Of a stretch of DNA of 64,000 bases, positions 11,790 to 20,660 are shown piece after piece. The notes beneath the pieces were generated by a model. The model ran no database searches. It saw only the letters and a list, made by a program, of their open reading frames with translations, and was not told the origin of the DNA. Every line of letters starts with the position of its first letter. Within the stretch, counting starts at the first letter, position 1. A program made the translations under genes and the position numbers. Origin of the DNA: Maylandia zebra (lineage: Eukaryota > Chordata > Actinopteri > Cichliformes > Cichlidae); contig NC_135187.1 of NCBI RefSeq assembly GCF_041146795.1, positions 18,049,056 to 18,113,055 on the forward strand. Direction: 5' to 3'.

Positions 11790-13097
11790 CAACAGGCTTT
11801 GGCCTTGCTTCAGGAAATGGACGAAGCAGATTCTGATGTAGGAAAGGTTTCATTTGTTTAGCAGGCCACTGATACCTCCTCAGAAGAATCTGAAAAGGAG
11901 ACGGAACAAGAACCCAACATGCCTCCACGGAAGAGGCCCCATGATACTGGGAAGCCCAGCCAGAGCCAGACGGCAAAAGACGGCACCGTGTGGGTTGAAG
12001 AGGACATTGGAATGCCCAGTGCAGTAGCAAATCGGTCGTGCTTCACTGCACAAGCTGGACCCACAAAGTCTGCTAAGGTTTGTCACAGCCATATTACATA
12101 TGATATTTATATAAACCCATTTAGAGTGAGGTCCATGTAAATTTACCATTCTCTATTTGTTTATCTTCTGACAACGTAAGATTACAAGTGTGCTCCAAAG
12201 CTTCCTTTGCCTGTTAGACGTGTGAATGCTGCAGACCATCAGGGAGTGTACGGTCCATCAAGCCCACAGAACAGAGCTGGACTGGAATTTGTCAGTTCAT
12301 GAACTGATGGTATTCATTTCAATTCTGTTTGTAAGAGCAATCATGTGTCCTGTTGGTGCCATTGTGGATTGCTGGTCATAAAGATTTCTGGTGCCAGTAA
12401 TCAAAGAGACAATGCCCCGAGATAGATTAATTTCAATTATGCAACACCTTCGATTTGATGACAAGGACACGCGGGCAGAACAGGTGAAAACAGATAAATT
12501 TGCGGCGATCTCCGACATCTGGACACGCTTCAACAAGAACTGTGCTAAGAGTTTCACTCCAGGAGAACACATGACCATAGATGAACAGCTGTTCCCTACC
12601 AAGGTTCGTTGTCCATTCACACAGTATATCGCAACCAAGCCAGACAAATTTGGGATCAAGTTCTCAATGGCCGTGGACTTGGACATCAAATATGTCTGCA
12701 GTGCGTCTCCTTACTTGGGAAAAGACCCCAGTCGTCAGAAGGGAGAGAGGCTGGCAGAGAACGTGGTCATGAAACTGATGGAGCCGTTTTTGGATGATGG
12801 GAGAAACGTCACAACAGACAATTTCTTTACTTCACTGTCACTGTCGCACAGACTGCTGCAGCGCAAAACGCCGTTATGGGGCACGGTGAATAAAGTCTGG
12901 CGTGAACTTCCTCAACTTGTGTGGATGTATTCCGTAAGAGCAGCAACACGCAGGTGGTCAGTAGCGGTTTTCTACAATATGCTGGACCTGGCGGCGGGGA
13001 ATGCCTACATTTTGTACAAGGCATGTACAGGGTGGACAGGCAAAAGAAGATTGTTTCTGAGTCTTCTAGCTCAGGAACTTCATTGCCGATTCATGTA
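11790..13097 (+). pseudogene. piggyBac transposase, degenerate
   Basis: The N-terminal acidic segment (QALALLQEMDEADSD...) is followed by a stop at 11859-11861, then NMPPRKR and later MPRDRLISIMQHLRFDD, GEHMTIDEQLFP (first DDE Asp region), KFSMAVDLD and VTTDNFFTS (second Asp). After NKVWRELP about 100-150 residues expected in the family are missing, including the third Asp. The frame resumes at ATRRWSVAVFYNMLDLAAGNAYILYK. With stops and this deletion, the transposase is dead. Confidence 0.82.
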
Positions 13098-14649
13098 CTG
13101 GACTATAACGGACTATAAACGACCAGCTTCTTCAATGATGAATGGCGATGCTTCACTGGCTGATGAGCTGAACACGTTTTATGCTCGCTTCGACGCCGCA
13201 GCAATTAAAACAACAAACGGCTGTGCGCGCTCAGAGTGCACCAGTGAAGAAAATGCATTCGTCATCACAGAGCATGCCGTGAGGAACACCTTCAGGAGGG
13301 TGAACACCAGGAAGGCAGCAGGACCAGATGCAATCCCTGGCCGGGTCCTTAGAGCCTGCGCTGATCAACTAGCACCGGTGTTCACGGAGATCTTCAACCT
13401 CTCCCTGGCCCAAGCTGTGGTTCCCACGTGCTTCAAACGGTCCATTATTGTCCCTGTTCCAAAGAAACAACAGCCCGCTTGCCACAATGACTACCGTCCA
13501 GTAGCACTGACTTCAATTGTGATGAAGTGTTTTGAAAGACTGATGAGAGATCACATCACTTCTTCACTTCCTCCCACCATCGACTCACTTCAGTTTGCTT
13601 ACCGGACTAATCGTTCCACAGACGATGCCATATCTCACCTGCTCCACACATCCCTGAGTCACCTAGACACTGGCAGAGGGAATTATGTTAGGATGCTGTT
13701 CGTGGACTACAGTTCAGCATTCAACACAATAATTCCCTCTAAGCTTTTCACCAAGTTGACGGATCTAGGACTCAGCTCATCACTGTGTCAGTGGATCCTC
13801 AACTTCCTCACAGACAGACCCCAATCAGTGAGGGTAGGAAAACAAGTCTCCCCCTCCATCTCACTCAGCACTGGAGTGCCTCAGGGCTGTGTTTTAAGCC
13901 CCCTGCTGTACTCACTGTACACTTATGACTGTGTAGCCACATCAGACACCACCTCCATTGTCAAGTTTGCTGACGACACTGCTGTTGTGGGCCTGATCTC
14001 CGACAACATCGAGACGGCCTACCTGGAGGAGATTAGGAACCTGGAGACCTGGTGCCAGGAGAATAACCTCCTCCTAAACATCAGCAAGACTAAGGAGCTG
14101 ATCGTGGACTTCACTACAAAGCAGGCGAGGAATTACAAACCCCTCATCATCAGTGGCACGCCAGTGGAGAGAGTGGACAGTTTCCGATACCTGGGTGTCC
14201 ACATCACTCAGGACCTGTCATGGTCCTGTCACATCAACACCCTGGTTAAGAAAGCCCGTCAGCATCTCTTCTTCCTCAGAAGACTTAGAGACTTCCATCT
14301 GCCACTGAAGGTGCTCAAGAACTTCTACTCCAGCACCATCGAGAGCGTCCTGACGTCAAACATCTGCACCTGGTTTGGGAACAGCACCAAGCAGGACAGA
14401 CGAGATCTGCAAAGGGTGGTGCGCTCGGCAGAACGCATCATTCATTCAGAGCTCCCTGACCTGCTGTCCATCTACACCAAGCGGTGCAAGTCCAAAGCTA
14501 GGAAGATTATGATGGACCTCTCCCATCCCAACAATGGACTCTTCTCACTGTTGAGGTCTGGGAAGCGCTTCCGCTCCCTTAAGGCCAAAACAGAGAGAAT
14601 GAAGAGGAGCTTCTTCCCCCAGGCTATTCGGGGCCTGAACCAGGTGTAG
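12391..14649 (+). pseudogene. Chimeric 752-codon frame: piggyBac DDE joined to LINE RT
   Basis: One uninterrupted frame runs from the piggyBac DDE domain (residues 1 to about 235) into the RT of an inserted LINE (about 235-752). The LINE part has LADELNTFYARF, RKAAGPDAIPGRV, DYRPVALTSIVMK, FVDYSSAFNTI, GVPQGCVLSPLL and the catalytic FADDTAVVG, then a C-terminal region. The join is at about 13098. The fusion is probably an accident of insertion, but the RT half is intact over about 500 codons. No promoter or splice evidence can be seen. Confidence 0.7.
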
Positions 14650-14956
14650 GACTGGACTCTCACACACGTCACCACACGCACCACCACACATTTCCTATAA
14701 TCCTATAATTCCTATAATTTATAATCCTTATCTTTATAATCTCTTCTGCTATTTGCACATTCTTTACTGTAAATTCCTAAGTTAATTTGTAAATTTTTGT
14801 AGTAAATTGTAAATATTGTAAAACTTTTCTTCTGTCATTTAATGGTCGGGCATTGTACAGCTACAAGCATTTCACCCCCATGTCATACTGTGTATGGTTG
14901 TGTGTGTGTGACAAATAAAATTTGAATTTGAATTTGAATTTGAAATTTGAATTTGA
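13098..14956 (+). mobile_element. Rex/CR1-like LINE, 5'-truncated, nested in piggyBac
   Basis: The RT ORF lacks its N-terminal endonuclease and ends at 14649 (TAG). A 3' UTR follows, ending in repeated TTTGAA units at about 14917-14956. An ATGTA motif on both sides (13093-13097 and 14957-14961) may be a short target duplication. Beyond the tail, piggyBac 3' sequence resumes (a CAGATGCAGGCTGCTGAAGC tract). Confidence 0.8.
14917..14956 (+). repeat. TTTGAA tandem tail of LINE
   Basis: Several repeats of TTTGAA close the LINE 3' end, the usual microsatellite tail of CR1/Rex/L2-type LINEs. Confidence 0.8.
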
Positions 14957-15135
14957 ATGTAGCACAAGGAAATATTAGCTCAGATGCAGGCTGCTGAAGC
15001 TGCTGCAGCTGCTGTGCCAGGGAATGTAAAGACAACGCAGTGCCAGTGGAATTTGCGCAAATTTGCGCAGGGCTAGTAAATCTAGTAGTAGGGACTCGCA
15101 CCAGGGGAAAAAAGGCTCAGTAATTCTAGTGTTAA

Positions 15136-16298
15136 GGTGTGAAACAGCTGTGTACTGCCTTTTGTTCCTGGAGAAGGTATTTAACTGAGAGCCATGCTAG
15201 GCTCAGGGAGACTCTGCTGACCGTCTGTCCCGCAGTCATGCAGGGACTTCATCAAGCTTGGTTGTCTGTTCTTTGTGTGTTTGATTAAAGAATGTTAGCT
15301 ACCGCTCACCGCTCGTCAGGCTTTATTTAAATGGAAAACTTCCACAACAAAATGGCGTTGTCCATGTGTCCATGTGGTCGCTGAACAACGGTTTCGTGGA
15401 GGGGCTGATCACCCCTGAGGGAAAAGGTACCTTTGTCCTACCAGCTGTTGAAGCGAAGGAAATGGAAGAGTCACAGAACCGTGTGTTTCAGTCACCACCG
15501 AGACCATCAACTTTGAGGGGACTCCTGCAGATGGGTGAGTTGTAGCTAACTTTGTATACAGTCATGAGGAGTTTTTTGTCTGGCCAAGCCGTGAAGTGCT
15601 TGCTGCTCCGGAGTTTGAGTCTCCGGGAGGAAAATCCTGGGGTTCGAGTCCCCAGGCTTGTGTTCGGTTCCGGTGTTGTGCAAAGAAAAGCAATCGTCTG
15701 CCAGAAAGTAATTGCAAAAACACCGGTCCATCACAGGGAACGGTGGTTCGAGTCCACTGTTGATAACGTCTGCACAATACAGTGTGCGGAGTGACGGTAT
15801 TTTAGCACTTTTCTGCCGAGAAGGGAAGAAGGCCATTGCAGGGGACGCTCTGAATGTAAATATGGGATCTAGATCCAGTAGCGGCGGATGTTTCACCCAG
15901 CGGCCAGAGATAAAACTCAATATTTGACTGTATGGTAAGAAATGTGAGTGCAAGTATGTTGTGAGATGAAAGAGAATGGTTGTGTGGGAAAAGTTGATGT
16001 GTGTGTAAAAACAGTGAAAAATGGGGTTAAAAATCTTGAAAATTGGGAACAAAAACAGGAAAAGAAAAAAAAGAGAGGAGTGTAGAAATGTGTGTAAAAG
16101 TTGCCTCCAACTAGCGGGAGAAGGTGGTACACCAGCTCCCCTAGGGTGGACACACACACATAAAATTAGCAGAATTGTCGATGAAAATAAGCAATAAAAT
16201 AGGAAGAGGGTTTGGTGTTCTTCAACGTAGGGCAACTATAATCTCTCTGGGTTTTTAAGAAAGGGGAGTTCAGAACCAGAGAGGGGAGATGTGTTGTT
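15136..16298 (+). mobile_element. LTR/leader-like block bounded by TTAA
   Basis: This 1.16 kb block lies between the piggyBac TTAA (15132-15135) and another TTAA (16299-16302) that joins gypsy integrase codons. On the + strand, 15136-15353 looks like the end of an LTR: a GTATTTAA TATA-like box, ATTAAAG near 15285, and a terminal CACAACA followed by TGGCG as a possible primer-binding start. Next comes a hairpin-rich leader (15608-15761). No gag frame is recognisable. It has no terminal inverted repeats, so how it arrived is unclear. Confidence 0.45.
15608..15761 (+). other. Cluster of four hairpins, three with tRNA T-loop-like loops
   Basis: H1 15608-15626: stem CCGGAG/CTCCGG, loop TTTGAGT. 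H2 15636-15656: stem CCTGGGG/CCCCAGG, loop TTCGAGT. H3 15670-15677 with 15719-15726: CCGGTGTT/AACACCGG. H4 15739-15761: AACGGTGG/CCACTGTT (one G-T pair), loop TTCGAGT. Two 7-nt loops are identical to a tRNA T loop (B box), and H1 differs by one base. No complete tRNA cloverleaf is present. Confidence 0.7.
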
Positions 16299-16301
16299 TT
16301 A

Positions 16302-16762
16302 AGGAGGTTAAGGTGGTAAATCTGCAGCGCTCCTCCCCTGTCCGACCGGGCGACCTCATAGTCAATGTCCCCCACCTGCCATGTGACCACAGGGGCCCCT
16401 TGCCACTTGGCGAGCAGTTTAGAGCTGGAGGAAGGGAGTAATACAAGCACTTCGTCTCCCGGTGAAAATTGCCTGAGCCTAGCCGCTCTGTTGTACAGGG
16501 TTTGCTGACGTTGCTGGGCCTGGAGCAAATTCTCCCATGATAGCCTCCCAAACCTGTCCAACTTTGCTTTCAAGTCCAGCACGTATTGAATTTCATTCTT
16601 TGCGGGGCTCGACCCTTCCTCCCAGTTTTCCTTAATCAGGTCGAGTACCCCCCGCGGCTGCCTGCTGTACAGTACCTCAAAGGGAAAAAAACCCTGGGAA
16701 GCCTGGGGCACCTCCGGCACTGCACAAACAAAGAAAGAGGAGTGTCCACTGTGAGCGACCAT
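16302..16762 (-). pseudogene. gypsy integrase C-terminal domain
   Basis: The minus-strand frame reads LYSRQPRGVLDLIKENWEEG, then SPGDEVLVLLPSSSSKLLAKWQG, and DYEV...IYHLNLLK at the TTAA. This is the region after the integrase core in fish gypsy elements. The frame then runs into unrelated sequence (16298 down to 16166). Confidence 0.82.
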
Positions 16763-16779
16763 CTTTGAACAGAGGCGGT

Positions 16780-17159
16780 GGTTTACGACACCAACTGTCT
16801 GCCATCTATAATCCAGTTTTGAGATCCCTTCCCAGACGCCTTAACGCCCACTCACATCCTGGGCCATCTGACCTCAGGAATTCGCATGATAAGGTGGGGC
16901 CAGGTTTCACAATGAACTCACCCGAAACTCTGGCTGATTGGGACCCACACCCAGTTTCACACCTTGGCTCAGGCGATTAGAGGATCATCAGGGGGTCCTT
17001 TTGTCCCTCTGTGGGGGGTTACTCCCACTAGGTTTATATCTGGGACTCTCCACCATTTGACCTTAGAACTGAAGAAGCTTCTCGGATGAGAGGTGAAACG
17101 TCTTCAAGTAACTTAAAGAAGTCCAGACGCTTTTCTTTGCAAGCTCCTTTGACATAAGA
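16780..17159 (+). repeat. Fish interspersed repeat, possibly a Penelope-like element end
   Basis: The tail GAACTGAAGAAGCTTCTCGG, then GATGAGAGGTGAAACGTC and TTTGCAAGCTCCTTTGAC, is a very common fish repeat terminus. I associate it with Penelope-like elements (tentative, from memory). It separates the gypsy integrase from the LTR piece. The same tip recurs inverted at 18187-18207. Confidence 0.55.
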
Positions 17160-17161
17160 AA

Positions 17162-17275
17162 GGTTTCTCTCATTAACACAGTTCTGCACACCTGCTCCTT
17201 CCCGCCTCCACGCCGCCCCGCGAGCTCATTGCGTCACCCCTCCTCTGCCAAAGACCACGCCCCCGCCACATACCT
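17162..17275 (-). repeat. gypsy LTR fragment, 5' side
   Basis: Matches 7290-7395 in the same orientation (CACAGTTCTGCACACCTGCT core). It marks the outer edge of the gypsy insertion beside unit B tdp2. Confidence 0.6.
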
Positions 17276-17485
17276 TGATAGAATGGGTGGAGCAAGAACT
17301 TGTCAACATACTATGAACCATATTTGTTTGCAACCATGGACACAAGTACACAAATAAACATACTGAGAAACTGCCTGGGTGTATTTGCAGCCAAGCCCTT
17401 TTTCAGTTATAGTAAATGAATAGAAAGCAAAACCTTCTTGTCACTTTTCTTTCAGAGAGCCTTGAACTAGTTTGTTGAAGCTGAC

Positions 17486-19652
17486 ATGGAGAGCGACTCT
17501 GAAACACACAGTGGTGAAGATACTACTCCTGATGACTGGTAAGTCTGCTGTCTGTTCTCCTACATATGGTAAAGTTCACCTATGATTCTTTGTGTTTGAG
17601 CTGACTGACTGTGTGAAAAATTTGCAGGATGGAATTGGCTGATGACAGTCCTGATGGAAGTCCTGCTTACATTCCGGCCGACACTCCAGGTGCCAGTCCA
17701 GCCAACAGTCCTGCTGCCACACAGAAACCCTCAGAAAAAGAGGATTTTAAACTGTCCCTAATCACCTGGAACATGGACGGGATTAATGGGGAAAAACGTC
17801 CAGAGCGTGCCAGAGGCCTGGTTAAATATTTAAACTTGTAAGCACATGCTACACTTTTAGGCATCATTTACGGGAAATGTTGCTAAAGGCTGCATATATG
17901 TGAGAGTTAATATTATAAAAGATAATGTTTGTAAATGCAGATACAAACCTGATGTGGTGTTCCTGCAGGAGCTCATTCCCCCTTATGTCCAGTTCTTGAA
18001 GAAACGGTTTGCGAGCTACCTGATGATTGAAGGTACAGTATGTCAGATACAGGTAGGAAAAGTCCATGTATGAATGATCAAATGGTGATTAATGGCTGAA
18101 TGCAGTTGAACTGCTTTGGCTTCACGTAGTGTCACACATGAGGAGAGCTGTTAGGGACTTTAGTTAATATTATTAACATCTGTGTTGTCAAAGGAGCTTG
18201 CAAAGAAAACATCTGTGTTCTTCCTTCACTGTTTTTTTAAACCTGACTGTTGTACCAACACTACAAGATTATTACACAGGCCATGGATACACTTTGGAGA
18301 AGCTCAGCTGTTTGAGCCTGTTTTGGTTTTCCTGGTTTTCTCTCACATCCAGCACATACTGTATGTAATTCAATTCAATTTCATTTATACGGCTCCGAAT
18401 ATCAACAACAGTCGCCTCAAGGCGCTTTATATTGTAAGGTAGTTTCTTGTTTTCTCTCACATCCAACATACTGTATGTATTGTTACTATGATTCTGCATT
18501 TTCAAAGAATAAATTTGAAATTGGAGAAGCTAGGTAAATCCTGGGTGTCAACGCTCAGGCTATAAACACTTGAATTTCGTGTCTTTTGTCTAGAAGTAGT
18601 AACTCTAGTAAGTCAGACGTCAGGCTGCTTGAAGGGGGAGGAGCCATAACAGCTTGTTTCAGACAGTTTTGAGTAATGAATCATTCAAAGCTGTCCTAGT
18701 AGAGATATAAAACAAACACATGGAGCTGGAGATGAGTGGAATAAATCCCACTATAAGCCCACTATCATAGCAGCAGTGTATTCACTGTGATATTGTGTGC
18801 TTTCAGTTATGTGCAATCTAGCCCATGATGACCTGACAAAGGATTTCCTTTGAAGGTCTTTGCCTTTAAAAGTCTCCAACTTCCTCCTGACTTGTGTTGA
18901 CCAGGTGCTGAGGAAGGTTACTTCACAGGGATGTTGCTGAAAAAGTCACGAGTCACATTTGTGGAGAGTGAGATAGTACCTTATCGCACAACTCAGATGA
19001 TGAGGAACCTGCTTGTTGCTCAGGTGTGTGCAAAATCATCTCTGATATTTTCTTTAGATGCATAAGCTCAGCTGAATGTGACGCTCAGGAACATTTTCCT
19101 TTGCAAAAATCAGGTGATCGTCGACGGCCAGAAGCTGTGCCTGATGACATCTCACTTTGAGAGCTTTAAGGCATGTTCTAAAGAGCGTATGAATCAGCTG
19201 CATGTGGTGAAGTGGAGGTTTAAACATGCACCTGATGATGTCACTGTTGTGTTTGGGGGAGACACAAACCTGAGGGATGCGGAGGTCAGACGCTGCTCCT
19301 TCCACTCACATACAGCCAGTAAACTTGTAACAAGTAATCACAGTAACTCTTTTCTCTGGACCCGTCTTAGGTACCCAAGGTGGGCCTGCCTGCAACTGTC
19401 TGTGATGTGTGGGAGCGACTGGGCAAGCAGGAGCACTGCCGCTACACGTGGGACACCACTACTAACACCAATCAGAATATTTCTACACCTGCTCGCTTCC
19501 GCTTTGATAGAATCTACCTCCGCCCGGCTATCAAACGTGGAGTCCCTCGTCTGGCCCCTGATCACATGGCCTTGGTGGGGCTGGAGAAGCTGGACTGTGG
19601 ACGCTACACTAGTGATCACTGGGGAATCTACTGCACCTTCACAGCTGAATAG
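17486..19652 (+). CDS. tdp2: Tyrosyl-DNA phosphodiesterase 2, tandem copy B (six exons)
   Basis: Exons are 17486-17538, 17628-17837, 17941-18032, 18905-19023, 19114-19284 and 19371-19652, giving 308 aa. Sizes match copy A exactly except exon 2, which is 48 nt longer and encodes an expanded S/P/A-rich linker (about residues 23-48). Catalytic residues are all present: Asn66 (TWNMDG), Glu98 (FLQEL), Asp208 (GGDTNLRD) and His298 (SDHWG). As in copy A the UBA domain is missing. Coding sequence and introns 1, 2, 4 and 5 align closely with copy A, so the duplication is fairly recent. Intron 3 (18033-18904) carries two small retroelement insertions not in copy A. The gene lies directly downstream of a transposon nest at 6.8-17.3 kb, which may have changed its promoter. 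There is no frameshift or stop, so it is probably functional. Confidence 0.91.
18187..18207 (-). mobile_element. 21-bp transposon-tip insertion with 12-bp target duplication
   Basis: Only 21 bp are inserted, matching the inverted tip of the repeat at 16780-17159 (AAGGAGCTTGCAAAG). It is flanked by AACATCTGTGTT at 18175-18186 and 18208-18219. In tdp2 copy A the corresponding site (4028-4039) is single and empty, which confirms an insertion. Confidence 0.85.
18369..18442 (-). mobile_element. Short LINE-tail insertion with about 32-bp direct repeats
   Basis: A 74-bp piece (AATTCAATTTCATTTATAC ... GGCGCTTTATATTGTAAGG) is related to 961-1210. It is bounded by direct repeats of about 32 bp beginning GTTTTCTCTCACATCC (18335-18368 and 18449-18480, one small indel). 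It is read as a heavily 5'-truncated LINE with a long target duplication. Confidence 0.6.
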
Positions 19653-19845
19653 AACTACACAAAACAACCAAAAACATGACAGTTAAGCATTTTATTTTAG
19701 ATCAGCTGCTCTTTAAATTACTGTAACACTATGCAGGAAGATGTTCTTATTGCCTGTAAATGATTTATCTTAATTTAATCAGTTCAGTTTAATTTATTCC
19801 TCTAATGTGTGTCTGCTTAAGTGTTTTATGTGGTTAAAATGACAA

Positions 19846-19871
19846 ATTAAAATATGAAAACCACCAATAAA
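19846..19871 (+). promoter_or_regulatory. tdp2: tdp2 copy B poly(A) signals (ATTAAA and AATAAA)
   Basis: ATTAAA at 19846-19851 is shared with copy A. A canonical AATAAA at 19866-19871 is present only in copy B. Both lie about 200 nt after the stop. Confidence 0.55.
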
Positions 19872-20289
19872 TTATGTCTGCTTTGTTTTGATATACATTT
19901 GCATTGACCGATAACAAGATCCATTAGCAGAAGTCTGACAGCTCTTCAGCTTTTAACGTTGTTACATGATCTTCCTCAGTGGATGGAGTTTAGACTGAAA
20001 AACACCACACACAGCATGAGAAACCCTACTGTAATGTCACTCTGTATGTAACACAAGCATCAGGCCTCTAGAGGGCAGTACACAGTTGGATAGCAACTGT
20101 TCAAGCAGTGAGTTTTTTTATACACTTACCACTGAAGCTCTTGATTAGCAAGACTAGGAAAACGGCCCATGTTTTAGAGGAAGGTGAACTGCTCACATCA
20201 GGAAACATCAGACAATCTGCAGTTAACTTAATCTTCCAGATCATTTTCAGGAAGAGCAGACAGATATAAAAATGGGTTGACCTGATCTG

Positions 20290-20660
20290 TTCATGTGGGG
20301 AGTTGTCATGAAATGCAGGACGATAGGACAGACAGACTTGACAAAGCAATAAAACAAAACAAAACAAAACATATATTGCCTTTATTGTTGCTAATGCAAA
20401 TCCAGAATATAAAATACCAATGTCCACAAACACAAAGAAGAAATCAGGAGGGAAGACTCTAGGGTTTAAACACAGCCAAACTGAGGTTACATACACAGAC
20501 AGAAGGCAAGTGGAAACATCAGGGTAACAAGACATAAAGACTATACCAAAAGCCCTCAAAGCACAAAAGATCAGTGACCACCAGAAAAAAACACAGGAGT
20601 TAGTGTAACAGGGACTCACAGAGACAAAGATTGGACAAAGAGAAGGTACAAGGGATGAAA
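20290..20660. repeat. Purine-rich interspersed repeat
   Basis: A-rich, G/A-biased sequence with AAAAC pentamers at 20350-20370. It resembles 4080-4480 and 58980-59340. The long minus-strand ORF over it is a by-product of this composition. Confidence 0.4.

Larger units (their letters stand above)
11260..15131 (+). mobile_element. piggyBac element with TTAA target duplication
   Basis: Ends are CACTAGATTTACTA (11260) and the inverted TAATTCTAGTG (to 15131), flanked by TTAA at 11256-11259 and 15132-15135. Subterminal inverted motifs with GCGCAAATTTGCG lie near 11279-11293 and 15055-15068. TTAA-specific duplication is the hallmark of piggyBac. A degenerate transposase occupies about 11790-13097. 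The second half is interrupted by a LINE (13098-14956). The element sits inside a gypsy coding sequence. Confidence 0.88.
7210..17275 (-). mobile_element. Ty3/gypsy retrotransposon (Gmr1-like), multiply interrupted
   Basis: Pieces in minus-strand order are: LTR-like end (17275-17162), integrase C-terminal domain (16762-16302), pre-RT segment (11255-11044), RT (8385-7800), RNase H (7793-7359) and a second LTR-like end (about 7390-7210). The integrase end and the pre-RT segment share one TTAA in the same codon phase (LNLLK / KAWRE), so integrase lies upstream of RT. That is the unusual order of Gmr1-like gypsy elements of fish. Gag, protease and the integrase core are missing. LINE, piggyBac and other insertions break the element; it is dead. 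Confidence 0.75.
17281..20110 (+). repeat. Tandem duplication unit B, gene-bearing part
   Basis: Counterpart of 3130-5745, same orientation. It differs by small insertions in tdp2 intron 3 and by the 48-nt exon 2 expansion. Confidence 0.85.

Noticed and set aside
15600..15765. tRNA gene(s) suggested by TTCGAGT T-arm hairpins
   Set aside because: No matching acceptor stem, D arm or anticodon arm is found around any hairpin.
15546..16235. 229-codon minus-strand ORF
   Set aside because: It runs through the LTR/leader-like block and its hairpins, is Phe/Leu-rich from a purine-rich opposite strand, and shows no gag or other domain.
17080..17110. Hammerhead-ribozyme-like core (GGATGAG...GAAAC-GTC) in the repeat at 16780-17159
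   Set aside because: The box lacks the CTGATGA form (it reads CGGATGA), and GAAAC is directly followed by GTC, leaving no room for stem III. The match is to the spelling, not to a foldable ribozyme.
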